From JAPOUP01 sp965221405 (GTDB lineage Bacteria > Pseudomonadota > Alphaproteobacteria > Rhodobacterales > Rhodobacteraceae), in the NCBI GenBank assembly GCA_965221405.1, contig CBDCSE010000002.1, positions 1,798,001 through 1,862,000 of the forward strand: a DNA stretch of 64,000 nt, written 5' to 3'. The translations under genes and the position numbers were made by a program. The notes under the pieces are model-generated. The model was not told the DNA's origin. It ran no database searches and worked only from the letters and a program-made list of their open reading frames with translations. Positions 27,343-35,445 of the stretch are shown here, in pieces (the stretch's first letter is position 1; each line of letters begins with the position of its first letter).

Positions 27343-28179
27343 ATGGATGACGAAAACCACATTTCTCTGGCTGGCGTGATCGGTTTACCTGTTGCGCATA
27401 GCAGATCCCCGCAGCTTCACAATTACTGGTTAGGGAAATACGGAATCCGTGGCCATTACGTACCTCTAAACGTAAAGCATGGGGATCTCGAGGATGCCAT
27501 CAGAACGCTCCCCAAGCTCGGCTTCGTCGGCGTTAACGTAACAATTCCCCATAAGGAAGCCGTTCTTTGGCTCGCTGATCTGGTAACCGATAGAGCTGCG
27601 CTGATCGGTGCGGCGAACACACTTATTTTTCGAAGTGACGGAAAGTTGCATGCCGACAATACTGATGGTTATGGATTCGTCGAGAATCTTCGCCAAAACG
27701 CACCGAACTGGCTTCCCGAATCCGGACCTACCGCTGTATTAGGTAGCGGAGGTGCTGCCCGGGCGGTTGTGGCTTCACTGGTCGAAATTGGAGTACCGGA
27801 GATACGCATCAGCAATCGCACGAGGGCGCGTGCCGACGCGCTGCGATCCGAATTTGGTGCGAGAGTGAAAGTGTTCGAATGGCTGCAGGCAGGGAAAATG
27901 ATGGCTGGAGCCAAACTTGTCGTGAACGCCACCTCACTGGGTATGGAAGGCAGGCCGGATTTCCAGGTTTCTCTTGCCACGCTTTCGCCGGATACGATCG
28001 TGAATGATCTTGTCTACACCCCTCTCAAGACGCCTCTTCTTCGATATGCGGCGAAGTTGGGTTGCGTAACGGTGGATGGCCTTGGGATGCTGCTACATCA
28101 GGCTGCGCCTGCATTTGAAAGATGGTTCAGCACACGTCCCAATGTCGATGAGGAGACGCGCCGCGTTCTACTTCAATGA
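27343..28179 (+). CDS. aroE: Shikimate dehydrogenase AroE
   Basis: NADPH-dependent reduction of 3-dehydroshikimate to shikimate. Substrate pocket residues are visible: SRSPQLHNYW, catalytic Lys 71 in NVTIPHKEAV, and Asp 108 in NTDGYGF. The nucleotide fold GSGGAAR is at 134-140 with SNRTRARA after it, and VVNATSLGM and GLGMLLHQA complete the pattern. 278 residues. Overlaps coaE by four bases (ATGA). Confidence 0.95.
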   Translation: MDDENHISLAGVIGLPVAHSRSPQLHNYWLGKYGIRGHYVPLNVKHGDLEDAIRTLPKLGFVGVNVTIPHKEAVLWLADLVTDRAALIGAANTLIFRSDGKLHADNTDGYGFVENLRQNAPNWLPESGPTAVLGSGGAARAVVASLVEIGVPEIRISNRTRARADALRSEFGARVKVFEWLQAGKMMAGAKLVVNATSLGMEGRPDFQVSLATLSPDTIVNDLVYTPLKTPLLRYAAKLGCVTVDGLGMLLHQAAPAFERWFSTRPNVDEETRRVLLQ

Positions 28180-28778
28180 GTCGGTGGCCATTTCGGATCG
28201 GACTGACAGGATCGATCGGTATGGGCAAAACAACGACTGCGGGCATGTTTGCGGACGAGGGTGTTCCCGTCTGGGATGCGGATGCTACGGTTCGCCGACT
28301 GTATGATGTGGGAGGAGCCGCAGTGGAGCCGATTCGGCGGCTTCGGGCTAAAGCGATAAAAGACGATGCAGTGGACCGGATGGCAATAAAGCACTGGATT
28401 TCCGAGGATCCCATCGCTCTGGCGATGATCGAAGGCATCGTGCATCCGCTTGTCGCGACGGATCGGCTGGCATTCATCGAAGCTTCGACGTCGGATGTGG
28501 TTGTCCTTGATATTCCACTTCTTTTTGAGACCGGTGGCGAAAAGGATGTGGATACCGTCGTAGTCGTTTCCGCTCCATCTTCCGTGCAGCGCGATCGTGT
28601 TCTCGAACGTAAAGGTATCTCTGAGGCGGAGTTCGAGATCCTGCTGTCGCGCCAGATGACGGATTCTGAAAAGCGGGCCCGGGCCGACTATGTCATCGAT
28701 ACGGAAACCTTTGAGGGTGCCTTGGCCGCGGTTCGTTGCTGCCTGCGGGAAATAAAAGGAAATCTGGAAGATGCGTGA
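28176..28778 (+). CDS. coaE: Dephospho-CoA kinase CoaE
   Basis: Last step of coenzyme A synthesis. P-loop GSIGMGKTT lies at residues 12-20, followed by VPVWDADATVRRLY, HPLVATDRLAFIE and DIPLLFETGGEKDVDTVVVV. 200 residues. Start overlaps the aroE stop and its end overlaps dnaQ by 8 bases, so the three are one operon. Confidence 0.95.
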   Translation: MSRWPFRIGLTGSIGMGKTTTAGMFADEGVPVWDADATVRRLYDVGGAAVEPIRRLRAKAIKDDAVDRMAIKHWISEDPIALAMIEGIVHPLVATDRLAFIEASTSDVVVLDIPLLFETGGEKDVDTVVVVSAPSSVQRDRVLERKGISEAEFEILLSRQMTDSEKRARADYVIDTETFEGALAAVRCCLREIKGNLEDA

Positions 28779-29466
28779 GGTCGCGCTTGATACTGAAACG
28801 ACAGGCATTGAACCTGAGGCCGGTCACCGACTTGTCGAGATCGGTGCGGTCGAGATGCTGAACCATATTCCTACCGGCCGCACATATCACCAATATATCA
28901 ACCCTGACCGTTCCGTGCCTAAAGAAGCCTATGAAATCCATGGTCTTGACGACGCGTTTCTTTCGGACAAACCCCGATTCGTCGATATTGCCGACGGCCT
29001 GCTCGAATTTCTTGGCGACAGCAGGCTTGTGATCCACAACGCCGTGTTCGATATGGGCTTCATAAATGCCGAACTTCGCTGGATAAACCGGCCGCAGCTG
29101 TCAGACAGCGTAGTAGTTGATACGCTTGCCATCGCGCGACGGAAGTTTCCTGGCTCACCCGCTTCACTTGATGCGCTATGCCGCAGGTTCGGCATAGACA
29201 ACTCTGCCCGGACCCGGCATCACGGAGCACTGCTCGACAGCGAGATACTGGCGGAGGTCTATCTGGAACTGATCGGTGGACGGCAACCGGACCTTGCGCT
29301 CACGGTGCGTCCGGCGCGCGGTATGGAATCGTCAACAGATGAATGGCGTCCCGGTCCGCGTGACGTTCAGCTGCCGCCAAGAATCACGGAGGCCGAGGCC
29401 GCGGCGCACAACGCGTTTGTTGAAGATCTTGGCGAAAAGGCTCTTTGGCGAAAATATGGACCTTAG
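28771..29466 (+). CDS. dnaQ: DNA polymerase III epsilon subunit DnaQ
   Basis: Proofreading 3'-5' exonuclease of the replicative polymerase. The DEDDh residues are Asp 7 and Glu 9 (ALDTETTG), Asp 94 (HNAVFDMGFI), His 151 and Asp 156 (HHGALLDSEILAEVY). 231 residues. Converges with secB, stops overlapping by four bases. Confidence 0.95.
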   Translation: MREVALDTETTGIEPEAGHRLVEIGAVEMLNHIPTGRTYHQYINPDRSVPKEAYEIHGLDDAFLSDKPRFVDIADGLLEFLGDSRLVIHNAVFDMGFINAELRWINRPQLSDSVVVDTLAIARRKFPGSPASLDALCRRFGIDNSARTRHHGALLDSEILAEVYLELIGGRQPDLALTVRPARGMESSTDEWRPGPRDVQLPPRITEAEAAAHNAFVEDLGEKALWRKYGP

Positions 29467-29963
29467 GTTTCTGACTTCGCCTGTTCGTCGGTTCCTCTTT
29501 TCGCGGCTTGGCGGTAAAGAGCCGCGAAATCAATCAATTCCAGACTGAGTGGCGGGAATCCTCCCTCTCGGGTGATGTCCGCCACGATCCGACGCGCGAA
29601 TGGAAACAGCAGTCTTGGGCATTCGATCAGCAGGAACGGATGCAGCTGCTGTTCCGGCAGGTTCTCTATCTGGAACAATCCGCCATATTCCAGTTCAAGG
29701 ACAAACAGAGTTTCGTCTTTGCCCCTGTTTTTCGACGTGACCGAATATTTGCAGAGAACATCATATTGAGGACCGTCGGCGCGTTTCTTTGCGTCAATTG
29801 ACACCTGCACCGAGATCTCTGGGGTAACCTCGTCAGACACCCCTTTCTGCGCCATGATGTTCTCGAAAGAGAAATCCCTGATATATTGTCTCAGGATCTG
29901 GATTTTGGCTGATTTCCTTAGTTCGTTTGCGGTTTCAGGTCCGCCACTGCCATTCTTTACCAT
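29463..29963 (-). CDS. secB: Protein-export chaperone SecB
   Basis: Tetrameric cytosolic chaperone that hands unfolded precursors to SecA. Family blocks ILRQYIRDFSFENI, VLELEYGGLFQIENLP, LLIECPRLLFPFARRIVADI and REGGFPPLSLELIDFAALY are present. 166 residues. In alphaproteobacteria secB commonly follows dnaQ as a convergent gene, as here. Confidence 0.94.
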   Translation of the reverse strand: MVKNGSGGPETANELRKSAKIQILRQYIRDFSFENIMAQKGVSDEVTPEISVQVSIDAKKRADGPQYDVLCKYSVTSKNRGKDETLFVLELEYGGLFQIENLPEQQLHPFLLIECPRLLFPFARRIVADITREGGFPPLSLELIDFAALYRQAAKRGTDEQAKSET

Positions 29964-30018
29964 CCTGGATCTCCCTTCGATCTCCCTGCCGTCACCTTAA
30001 CGGATCGAGCCGCGGCTC

Positions 30019-30507
30019 TCAACGCTGGGTCCGACCCGCATCGCCTGATCCGTTATCTGACGCGGGAATGTCCCTGAATTCAGCATCGATGACGTCAGCG
30101 TCGGGACTCCCATGGTAATGCCGGGAGCCGGGACTCCCGCCGGCTCCGTAGCCAAGCCCTATGCGGATGTGCCTGCCAATAATGTTCAGGACAGTGGCCC
30201 GGATCGGTGAAACCAGCAACGCGAAGCCTATAGCGTCGGTGAGAAAACCTGGCGTCAGAAGCAGAACGCCCGCAATCAGGACCATCGCGCCATGTGCAAG
30301 GGGTTCTGACGGGTCACGGAGTTCGGCGAGCGACAACCGTAGTCGCTGTAGAGCGGCCAGACCCTGTGCGCGAACAAGCCAACTCCCTGCGGCTGCGGTA
30401 AGAATCACGGTTCCCAGAGTTGGCCATAGACCTATAGCCCCGCCGATCACGATAAACAGCGCGATCTCGACAACCGGGATTCCGACAAAGATTGCGAACA
30501 ACCACAT
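30019..30507 (-). CDS. fxsA: FxsA-family cytoplasmic membrane protein
   Basis: Small membrane protein named for phage F exclusion suppression; cellular role unclear. Starts at ATG 30507 (GAGG upstream), with hydrophobic segments FAIFVGIPVVEIALFIVIG, TVILTAAAG and VLLLTPGFLTDAIGFALLV plus the conserved RAQGLAALQRL. The C-terminus is a Gly/Ser-rich tail. 162 residues. Divergent from the Tim44-like gene, 105 bases between starts. Confidence 0.88.
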   Translation of the reverse strand: MWLFAIFVGIPVVEIALFIVIGGAIGLWPTLGTVILTAAAGSWLVRAQGLAALQRLRLSLAELRDPSEPLAHGAMVLIAGVLLLTPGFLTDAIGFALLVSPIRATVLNIIGRHIRIGLGYGAGGSPGSRHYHGSPDADVIDAEFRDIPASDNGSGDAGRTQR

Positions 30508-30611
30508 TGTAACCTCATTGATGATGGATGGCTTGAGGTGGACTTGTCCTTGGGTAATCACTAAATATGTGTGACAATCGCAGAAATCCATCGACCGGGA
30601 AGGGGGTCCGT

Positions 30612-31277
30612 ATGGGTAACGCCGTTATTCAGTTACTGGTTCTTGCCGGAATTGCCGTCTTCCTGATCCTGCGACTTCGTAGCGTTCTCGGTACGCGTGA
30701 TGGTTTTGAAAGGCCAAGGGTTGCCGCCCCTCGGGAAGAGCGGCCGACGCGTCCCGAGGTGATGGCGATCGAGGAAGACACTAACGATGATGCGGACATA
30801 ACGGACCATGTCGAGAAGGATTCCGACTCGGCACGGGCTATGGCAGAGATGAAGCTTGTCGAGCCAGAGTTTTCGGTCGGCGGCTTTCTTGAAGGGGCGA
30901 GAGGCGCATATGAGATGATCCTCATGTCGTTCGAGCGGGGAGATATTGACAGCATCGCACCTTTTCTGGGGGACGAGGTTTACCAGACATTCGTCGATGT
31001 GGTCGGTGAACGCGAGGATCAGGGTCTGTCAATAGACGCGAAATTTGTCGGAATTCGTGAACTGACGCTTTCCGAGGCGAGATTCTACCAGACAACCGGG
31101 GATGCCGAAATCACCGTGCGGTTTGTCGCCGAGTTGACCAGCACCGTACGGAATTCGGCTGGTGAGATTGTCGAGGGTAATCCGAACGAGATCAGGCGGC
31201 AGAAGGACATCTGGACTTTCATGCGTAAGATGGGCGCAAGTGATCCGAACTGGAAGCTTGTCGCGACGTGCGAATGA
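30612..31277 (+). CDS. Tim44-like domain protein (TimA type)
   Basis: Membrane-anchored protein with one N-terminal helix (VIQLLVLAGIAVFLILRL), an acidic linker and a C-terminal Tim44/Tim54-like fold (FLEGARGAYEMILMSFERGDIDSIAPFL, then WTFMRKMGASDPNWKLVAT). Bacterial relatives are thought to act in envelope protein handling. ATG 30612 follows AGGGGGT. 221 residues. It normally precedes mltA and the Smr gene; mltA is absent, only 116 bases separate it from Smr here. Confidence 0.88.
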   Translation: MGNAVIQLLVLAGIAVFLILRLRSVLGTRDGFERPRVAAPREERPTRPEVMAIEEDTNDDADITDHVEKDSDSARAMAEMKLVEPEFSVGGFLEGARGAYEMILMSFERGDIDSIAPFLGDEVYQTFVDVVGEREDQGLSIDAKFVGIRELTLSEARFYQTTGDAEITVRFVAELTSTVRNSAGEIVEGNPNEIRRQKDIWTFMRKMGASDPNWKLVATCE

Positions 31278-31393
31278 CACCTCAAGCACCTCGAAATTTT
31301 CCGGGCGAACCGAGACTATCCGGCCGGAAAAGAATCGCTTTATGGAATGGCCCGGAGGCTAAATTCCAGGCTCATTCCGCGAAGTAGCCAGGT

Positions 31394-32011
31394 ATGCGCG
31401 GTAAGGGCTCACGTCGGCTGACCCCCGAAGAAGTATGCTTATGGAAACAGGTCACGAGTAATGCGAGGGCTCTACGTCCCGAACGACCGGACACGGTGCC
31501 GCCAAAGAACGGGAGACCGAACCCGGAACCGGGGCGGAATGCCTCGGAGAGGCCGGTGCTCGAATCCATTCCGGAGTTTCGGATAGGCGAAAGAAGCCCG
31601 AACGACAGCCCGACATCATATGGCCACACTTCCAGCGCACTACAGGACCCACAGACCCGTCCTCTGCGTATGGACCTAAAGACGAATGAAAGGCTGAGAC
31701 GCGGAAAGCTCACTCCCGAGGCCAGTATCGATCTTCACGGAATGACGGCTGCGGGTGCGTTTCCCGAACTTAGCCGTTTCATTATGGATGCCCATTCGAC
31801 CGGGTTCCGCTTGGTCTTGGTTATTACCGGTAAGGGTAGGAATAGCGCGGGCGATGGACCCCAGCCGGCACGTGAAGGTGTTCTGAAGCGTGAGGTACCG
31901 CACTGGCTTTCCGTGCAGCCACTTTCCCGGTTGGTCCTGCATTTGTCCGAAGCGCATCCTAGACACGGCGGGTCGGGGGCATATTATGTCTACCTTCGAC
32001 GCAGGATATAG
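31394..32011 (+). CDS. Smr-domain protein
   Basis: Small MutS-related domain protein, a putative nuclease. The domain is at residues about 105-205: DLHGMT (113-118), VLVITGKG, VPHWLS and the C-terminal HGGSGAYYVYLRRR. The N-terminal third is polar and Pro-rich. 205 residues. Lies after the Tim44-like gene, as usual in this class. The accessory island starts about 100 bases downstream. Confidence 0.88.
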   Translation: MRGKGSRRLTPEEVCLWKQVTSNARALRPERPDTVPPKNGRPNPEPGRNASERPVLESIPEFRIGERSPNDSPTSYGHTSSALQDPQTRPLRMDLKTNERLRRGKLTPEASIDLHGMTAAGAFPELSRFIMDAHSTGFRLVLVITGKGRNSAGDGPQPAREGVLKREVPHWLSVQPLSRLVLHLSEAHPRHGGSGAYYVYLRRRI

Positions 32012-32106
32012 CTTTGGTGAGTGTTTGGCCCTGCAATCATGCCATTCGGACTGTATCCGCTCAAACAGGCGATACGTTGGGATCCCTGCGGGTAGTTCCA
32101 TGCATC

Positions 32107-34147
32107 CGCAAAAGTCGGAGTATAGCGTTAATTTCGGGACGAATTTGCTGATCCACGGTCAATGACGGCAGATTCGGTGTCTGTGCCGCGGCTGGTTCGG
32201 GATGGGACTGGTGTTGCGGTGACGTCTGTGCGTCCGGTGGGTTTGGGGCTTTGGCGTCCCCGCAGGGCTCCGCTGTCCGCGTGGCGCGGGGATTCCGCGG
32301 TTTTCAGCCTGAAACCGGTTGGGGACTGCGTCGGGCGCGTCCTGGCTGCGAAATGTCGGTTGGCTTCGGGGATGAACGTGAACCGTCCATCTAAGCGGGT
32401 GATGGCGATGGCGGGATCGCTGATGCAGGCGAGGTTGTGTGGCGTGTGGCCGACGCGGACCCGGCATCTGTCCCCGTCGCAGGTGAAATCCCTGATGCAG
32501 TGCGGTCCTGTATCCGTGGCCCAATGGCCGCGCATGGGTGCCAGCATCCCGGCGGCGTCCGCTTTCTCCGGCCCAGGCGAGGTGACGCGGTATGTCGTCC
32601 CTTCGGAGACTTTTCCGGATTTGACGGTCGTGAAGTGGCGACCGGTACGCACCGCCTGACGGCGGCCGTGGAGCCTGCGGCGTCCGTTCCGTTCCGGGCT
32701 GTTGAGGTCGATCAGGGTGCAGCGGCGTTTTTCGATGCGGCCATGTTCCCTGCCGATGGTTTCCCAGCATCGGTCGCTGCGGCCCCAGTCGGCTGTTCCG
32801 GGTTCGGCGCTGACCGTCGGCTGGTTGTCCTTTATGGCGGTCATGACATAGTCCGCGCCGCATTCGCCCCGCAGGATCCGCGCGGTCCCGCTGTAGCCGT
32901 GCATCGCGTCAACGGTGATGGCGCGGCCGCGGAGATCGAGGTCGCGGGCGAGGTTGCGCACCGCCGTGATCCCGTTGGTTTTGGCGGGAATCCGGGTTTG
33001 CCCGAGAACGATGCCGCGACCGTCATGCACCTTTCATCGCCCGCCAGCTGTTTTGGGGCCGCGGACATCCTTTCCGTCCATGGCGACAGGGCCGCCATCG
33101 CCGGCACACCTTGCCCATCGCCGCAGCGCCCTGTCCAGCATGTCGGGCGGCAGGTTCGGGAACACATGGCAGAAGCTCGACTCCGTCGGCACCGTCTAGC
33201 GCTGCCGTGCCGGACTCCAGAAGGCGCCAACGGCCTCTTTCCGCGCGTCATCGAGCCGCATGCCGAATTCGGCGAAAGCCGAAACGCCGCGATATCCGGC
33301 AAGGCGCGTCCTGGCTGCGGGCGTCAGATAGCAGGCGAGACCGTAACGCCGGCCGCGCGGAAATCCCCAGCTTCCTCGAAGAACGCGCGAATGGTATGCA
33401 GGGTGGCCGCCCGGGCGGGCGGCGCGCGCACCGTGTCCGGCGCCGCCGCTTCCTCCGGCGCGGATAAACGCGTGGCGGCCACGCCGCATAGATCATGCAC
33501 ATACACATCCCTGGGCTGTCCGTTCGGCGTCCAGCGCGGCGCGCCGCCGGGAAGCCGTGAGAACCCTTTGGTGAAACCCAAGGACATCCGGTTCGCCGCC
33601 CGGTAACAGCTGTCCGCAAGGCGCGAACGGTCCATGAACGTCTCCGCCAGCAGAACGGTGTGACCGTGCAGCTCCCGCATGTCCGCCGGCAGGCGCCGCA
33701 TGCCCGGTCCCAATGCCCGCGACGCCAGATTCGGCACACGCCCGCCACCAGGAACCGGAAAACGCGAATTGTTCGCGACCAGATGCAGCCGGCCACAACA
33801 CTGCACCGCGTCCCAGCCAATCCACGCATCGCGCACGCCCACGCCCACGCGAAACGCCCCCGCCCGCCAGGCAGCGCAGGCACTCCCTGCCGGCCAGCGC
33901 GACATGCCGCAACGCACGCCCGTAAAACCCCCTGAAGCCAAGATATTCGATACGCCGCGACAAGACGGTCCCAACGCCGCCGCTCATCAATGCCGCGAAC
34001 CGGCCGCACAATAACGTCGCGAAGGGAAAAACCTCCGCCGTCCAGATGATTCCCCGCCATGAAGGGCATGATACAGACCCCCAACAATTGCGATGCCAGC
34101 GGAAAATCGCAGTTCCATGGGCAAATCCGCTGTCATCGACTTTTGCG
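32107..34147 (-). mobile_element. DUF4338-ISAs1-type element (decayed)
   Basis: About 2 kb bounded by an inverted 11-bp match, CGCAAAAGTCG (32107-32117) and CGACTTTTGCG (34137-34147), with weaker similarity beyond. These may be its terminal repeats. It encloses the broken transposase gene. Boundaries are tentative. Confidence 0.5.
32128..34062 (-). pseudogene. DUF4338-ISAs1 fusion transposase, several frameshifts
   Basis: Reading leftward across at least four frames: YLGFRGFYGRALRHVA, then a DUF4338 core (DAWIGWDAV, GRLHLVANNSRF, VPNLASRALG, VLLAETFMDRSR, CYRAANRMSLGFTKG). Next come the ISAs1 start (ARTRLAGYRGVSAFAEFG), FCHVFPNLPPDMLDRALRRW and AMDGKDVRGPK. The end is DGRGIVLGQTRIPAKTN, DLRGRAITVDAMHG, ADYVMTAIKDNQP and EHGRIEKRRCTLIDL. 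The order fits long ISAs1-like transposases with an N-terminal DUF4338 domain. Multiple frameshifts make it non-functional. The longest open piece is 32128-33030. Confidence 0.72.
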
Positions 34148-34211
34148 TAGCCATGCGGGTAGTTCCCGGGTATTGTTCACCGAATGCGGTTTCCGGGAAT
34201 GTTGTTATCAG

Positions 34212-34685
34212 TCAAGCGGCGGGTCTGCGCTCGATCAAGATTCTGGATCTTGAGGTCCGTTCCATGAGCCATTCCTCGAATCCAAGATCAGTCTGTCCAG
34301 AGTTCACGGCGGCCCGCCAGCCCGATCGGGGGTCTTGGCCGATATTTTCAAGGTCGGGTAGAATGACGCCGTTAACCATCCAGGGTTTCAGCGGAATGCC
34401 ACGCAGCCAGTCGGATACCGAAGGAATTCCACGGCAATCCTCGCGCACGTGCTGTTCGCCTACGAACCGGACAGGTACGCGACGACCGTCGGCGTTCACG
34501 ATCTGATTGCCGAAAACTGATTGTGCTTCGAATATTCCGAAACTGTGATGACGGAGCGCTCTATGAAACGGGAGTGGTTCGTGAGCTTTTGAGGCGTCGA
34601 ACCAATCATGGATTTCCTGGTAATCTTCGGGCTTTCCGCCGAACTTCCGTGCGGAACTTTCCGCGTGATGCATCGGGTGGGCCAT
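34212..34685 (-). CDS. DUF6915-family protein
   Basis: Function unknown. From ATG 34685 it reads MAHPMHHAESSARKFGGKP, then HDWFDASKAHEPLPFHRALRHHSFGIFEAQ, VNADGRRVPVRFVGEQHVREDCRGIPSVSDWL. This His-rich pattern is that of DUF6915 proteins, often found on mobile DNA in alphaproteobacteria. 157 residues, no membrane segment. One base downstream of the DUF6878 gene, so they are an operon. A decayed paralogue of the pair is at 40398-40991. The many conserved His residues could bind metal; that is speculation. Confidence 0.75.
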   Translation of the reverse strand: MAHPMHHAESSARKFGGKPEDYQEIHDWFDASKAHEPLPFHRALRHHSFGIFEAQSVFGNQIVNADGRRVPVRFVGEQHVREDCRGIPSVSDWLRGIPLKPWMVNGVILPDLENIGQDPRSGWRAAVNSGQTDLGFEEWLMERTSRSRILIERRPAA

Positions 34686-34686
34686 T

Positions 34687-35094
34687 TCAGATGTCCTCGT
34701 GCAGTTCCTGGATGCGCTCCATGTAGAAGTCAGCGTGATCCAGGTCGATCCGGTCCTTGGTGACATCCCAGGTCAGGGCACCTTCACCTCCGTCATCGAT
34801 CTCAAATCCCGGATGCAGCATGGTGGTCATTTCCCAGACGAAGTCCCTGAGGCGTTCGTCGATTTCGCTAAGATCGATGCCATCCGGAGTTGCGGAGATT
34901 TCGGAAACATTCCCGCTGTCTCCGTATCCGTCATAACGGGCCTCTATTTCGGTCACGTTCCCATTGCGGAGGAGTAGGAGAAGATCGGCCCGTTCACTAC
35001 GGAGATGGTTCTCGGTTTTGCGGCGTCGTTCGGCTTCCCAAGCCTGGAATCGGTCCCAGTCGAGTTCGGGTCTTCCGGCCTTTTTCGCGAGCAT
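34687..35094 (-). CDS. DUF6878-family protein
   Basis: Function unknown. ATG 35094 follows AGGAAAGGAAA. Begins MLAKKAGRPELDWDRFQAWEAERRRKTE, then EIEARYDGYGDSGNVSEI, FVWEMTTMLHPGFEIDDGGEGALTWDVTKDRIDLDHADFY and ends ELHEDI, the DUF6878 pattern. 135 residues, acidic. Translationally next to the DUF6915 gene. The last about 60 residues are well kept in the second copy (40755-40991), suggesting that part is the core. Confidence 0.75.
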   Translation of the reverse strand: MLAKKAGRPELDWDRFQAWEAERRRKTENHLRSERADLLLLLRNGNVTEIEARYDGYGDSGNVSEISATPDGIDLSEIDERLRDFVWEMTTMLHPGFEIDDGGEGALTWDVTKDRIDLDHADFYMERIQELHEDI

Positions 35095-35256
35095 CGAATT
35101 TCCTTTCCTGAAGTTACGGTAATCCGAGAGGTGCCTGGTTTCCCACGGAAAGGCGCCTGTTCCCGGATCCGGTGTTTCGGTTCCATGTCCATATTTTGGA
35201 TTGTTCATGTCATATTCGGTCATCTATCGGGAAGAGTTCATGAGATTCCGAACGTC

Positions 35257-35391
35257 GTGACATTCCGGTACCATAACGAGCCTGGACCCGATGATGGTCC
35301 GCAACCCGTATGGAACCGCGCCTACGCCCCTCTCAACTGGGCGCGGGCTGCTCTCCGCTTCATGGAAGCGGCAGAGGATTGCGATTCTTAA
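35257..35391 (+). CDS. Possible 44-residue protein divergent from the DUF6878 gene
   Basis: GTG start at 35257, reading VTFRYHNEPGPDDG and ending LRFMEAAEDCDS. In the second copy of the module (about 41086-41219) the same strand keeps the related peptide blocks VTFR, PQPxWN, LNW and LRAMKAFEDCEA, with conservative changes but also single-base deletions. An inverted repeat follows the stop in both copies. No ribosome-binding site is obvious. The conservation argues for a real small gene; not recognised. Confidence 0.4.
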   Translation: MTFRYHNEPGPDDGPQPVWNRAYAPLNWARAALRFMEAAEDCDS

Positions 35392-35407
35392 ATCTTTGGG
35401 GATTTAA
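35388..35407 (+). terminator. Stem-loop after the small divergent ORF
   Basis: TTAAATC, loop TTTGGG, GATTTAA. The second module copy has a different but still paired version, TGAATC (41216-41221) and GATTCA (41231-41236), so pairing is retained while the bases changed. No T-run follows; terminator function is inference. Confidence 0.4.
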
Positions 35408-35445
35408 GCGAATAGGGGGCGATCACCTTGAAGTCCACCTGTCGT

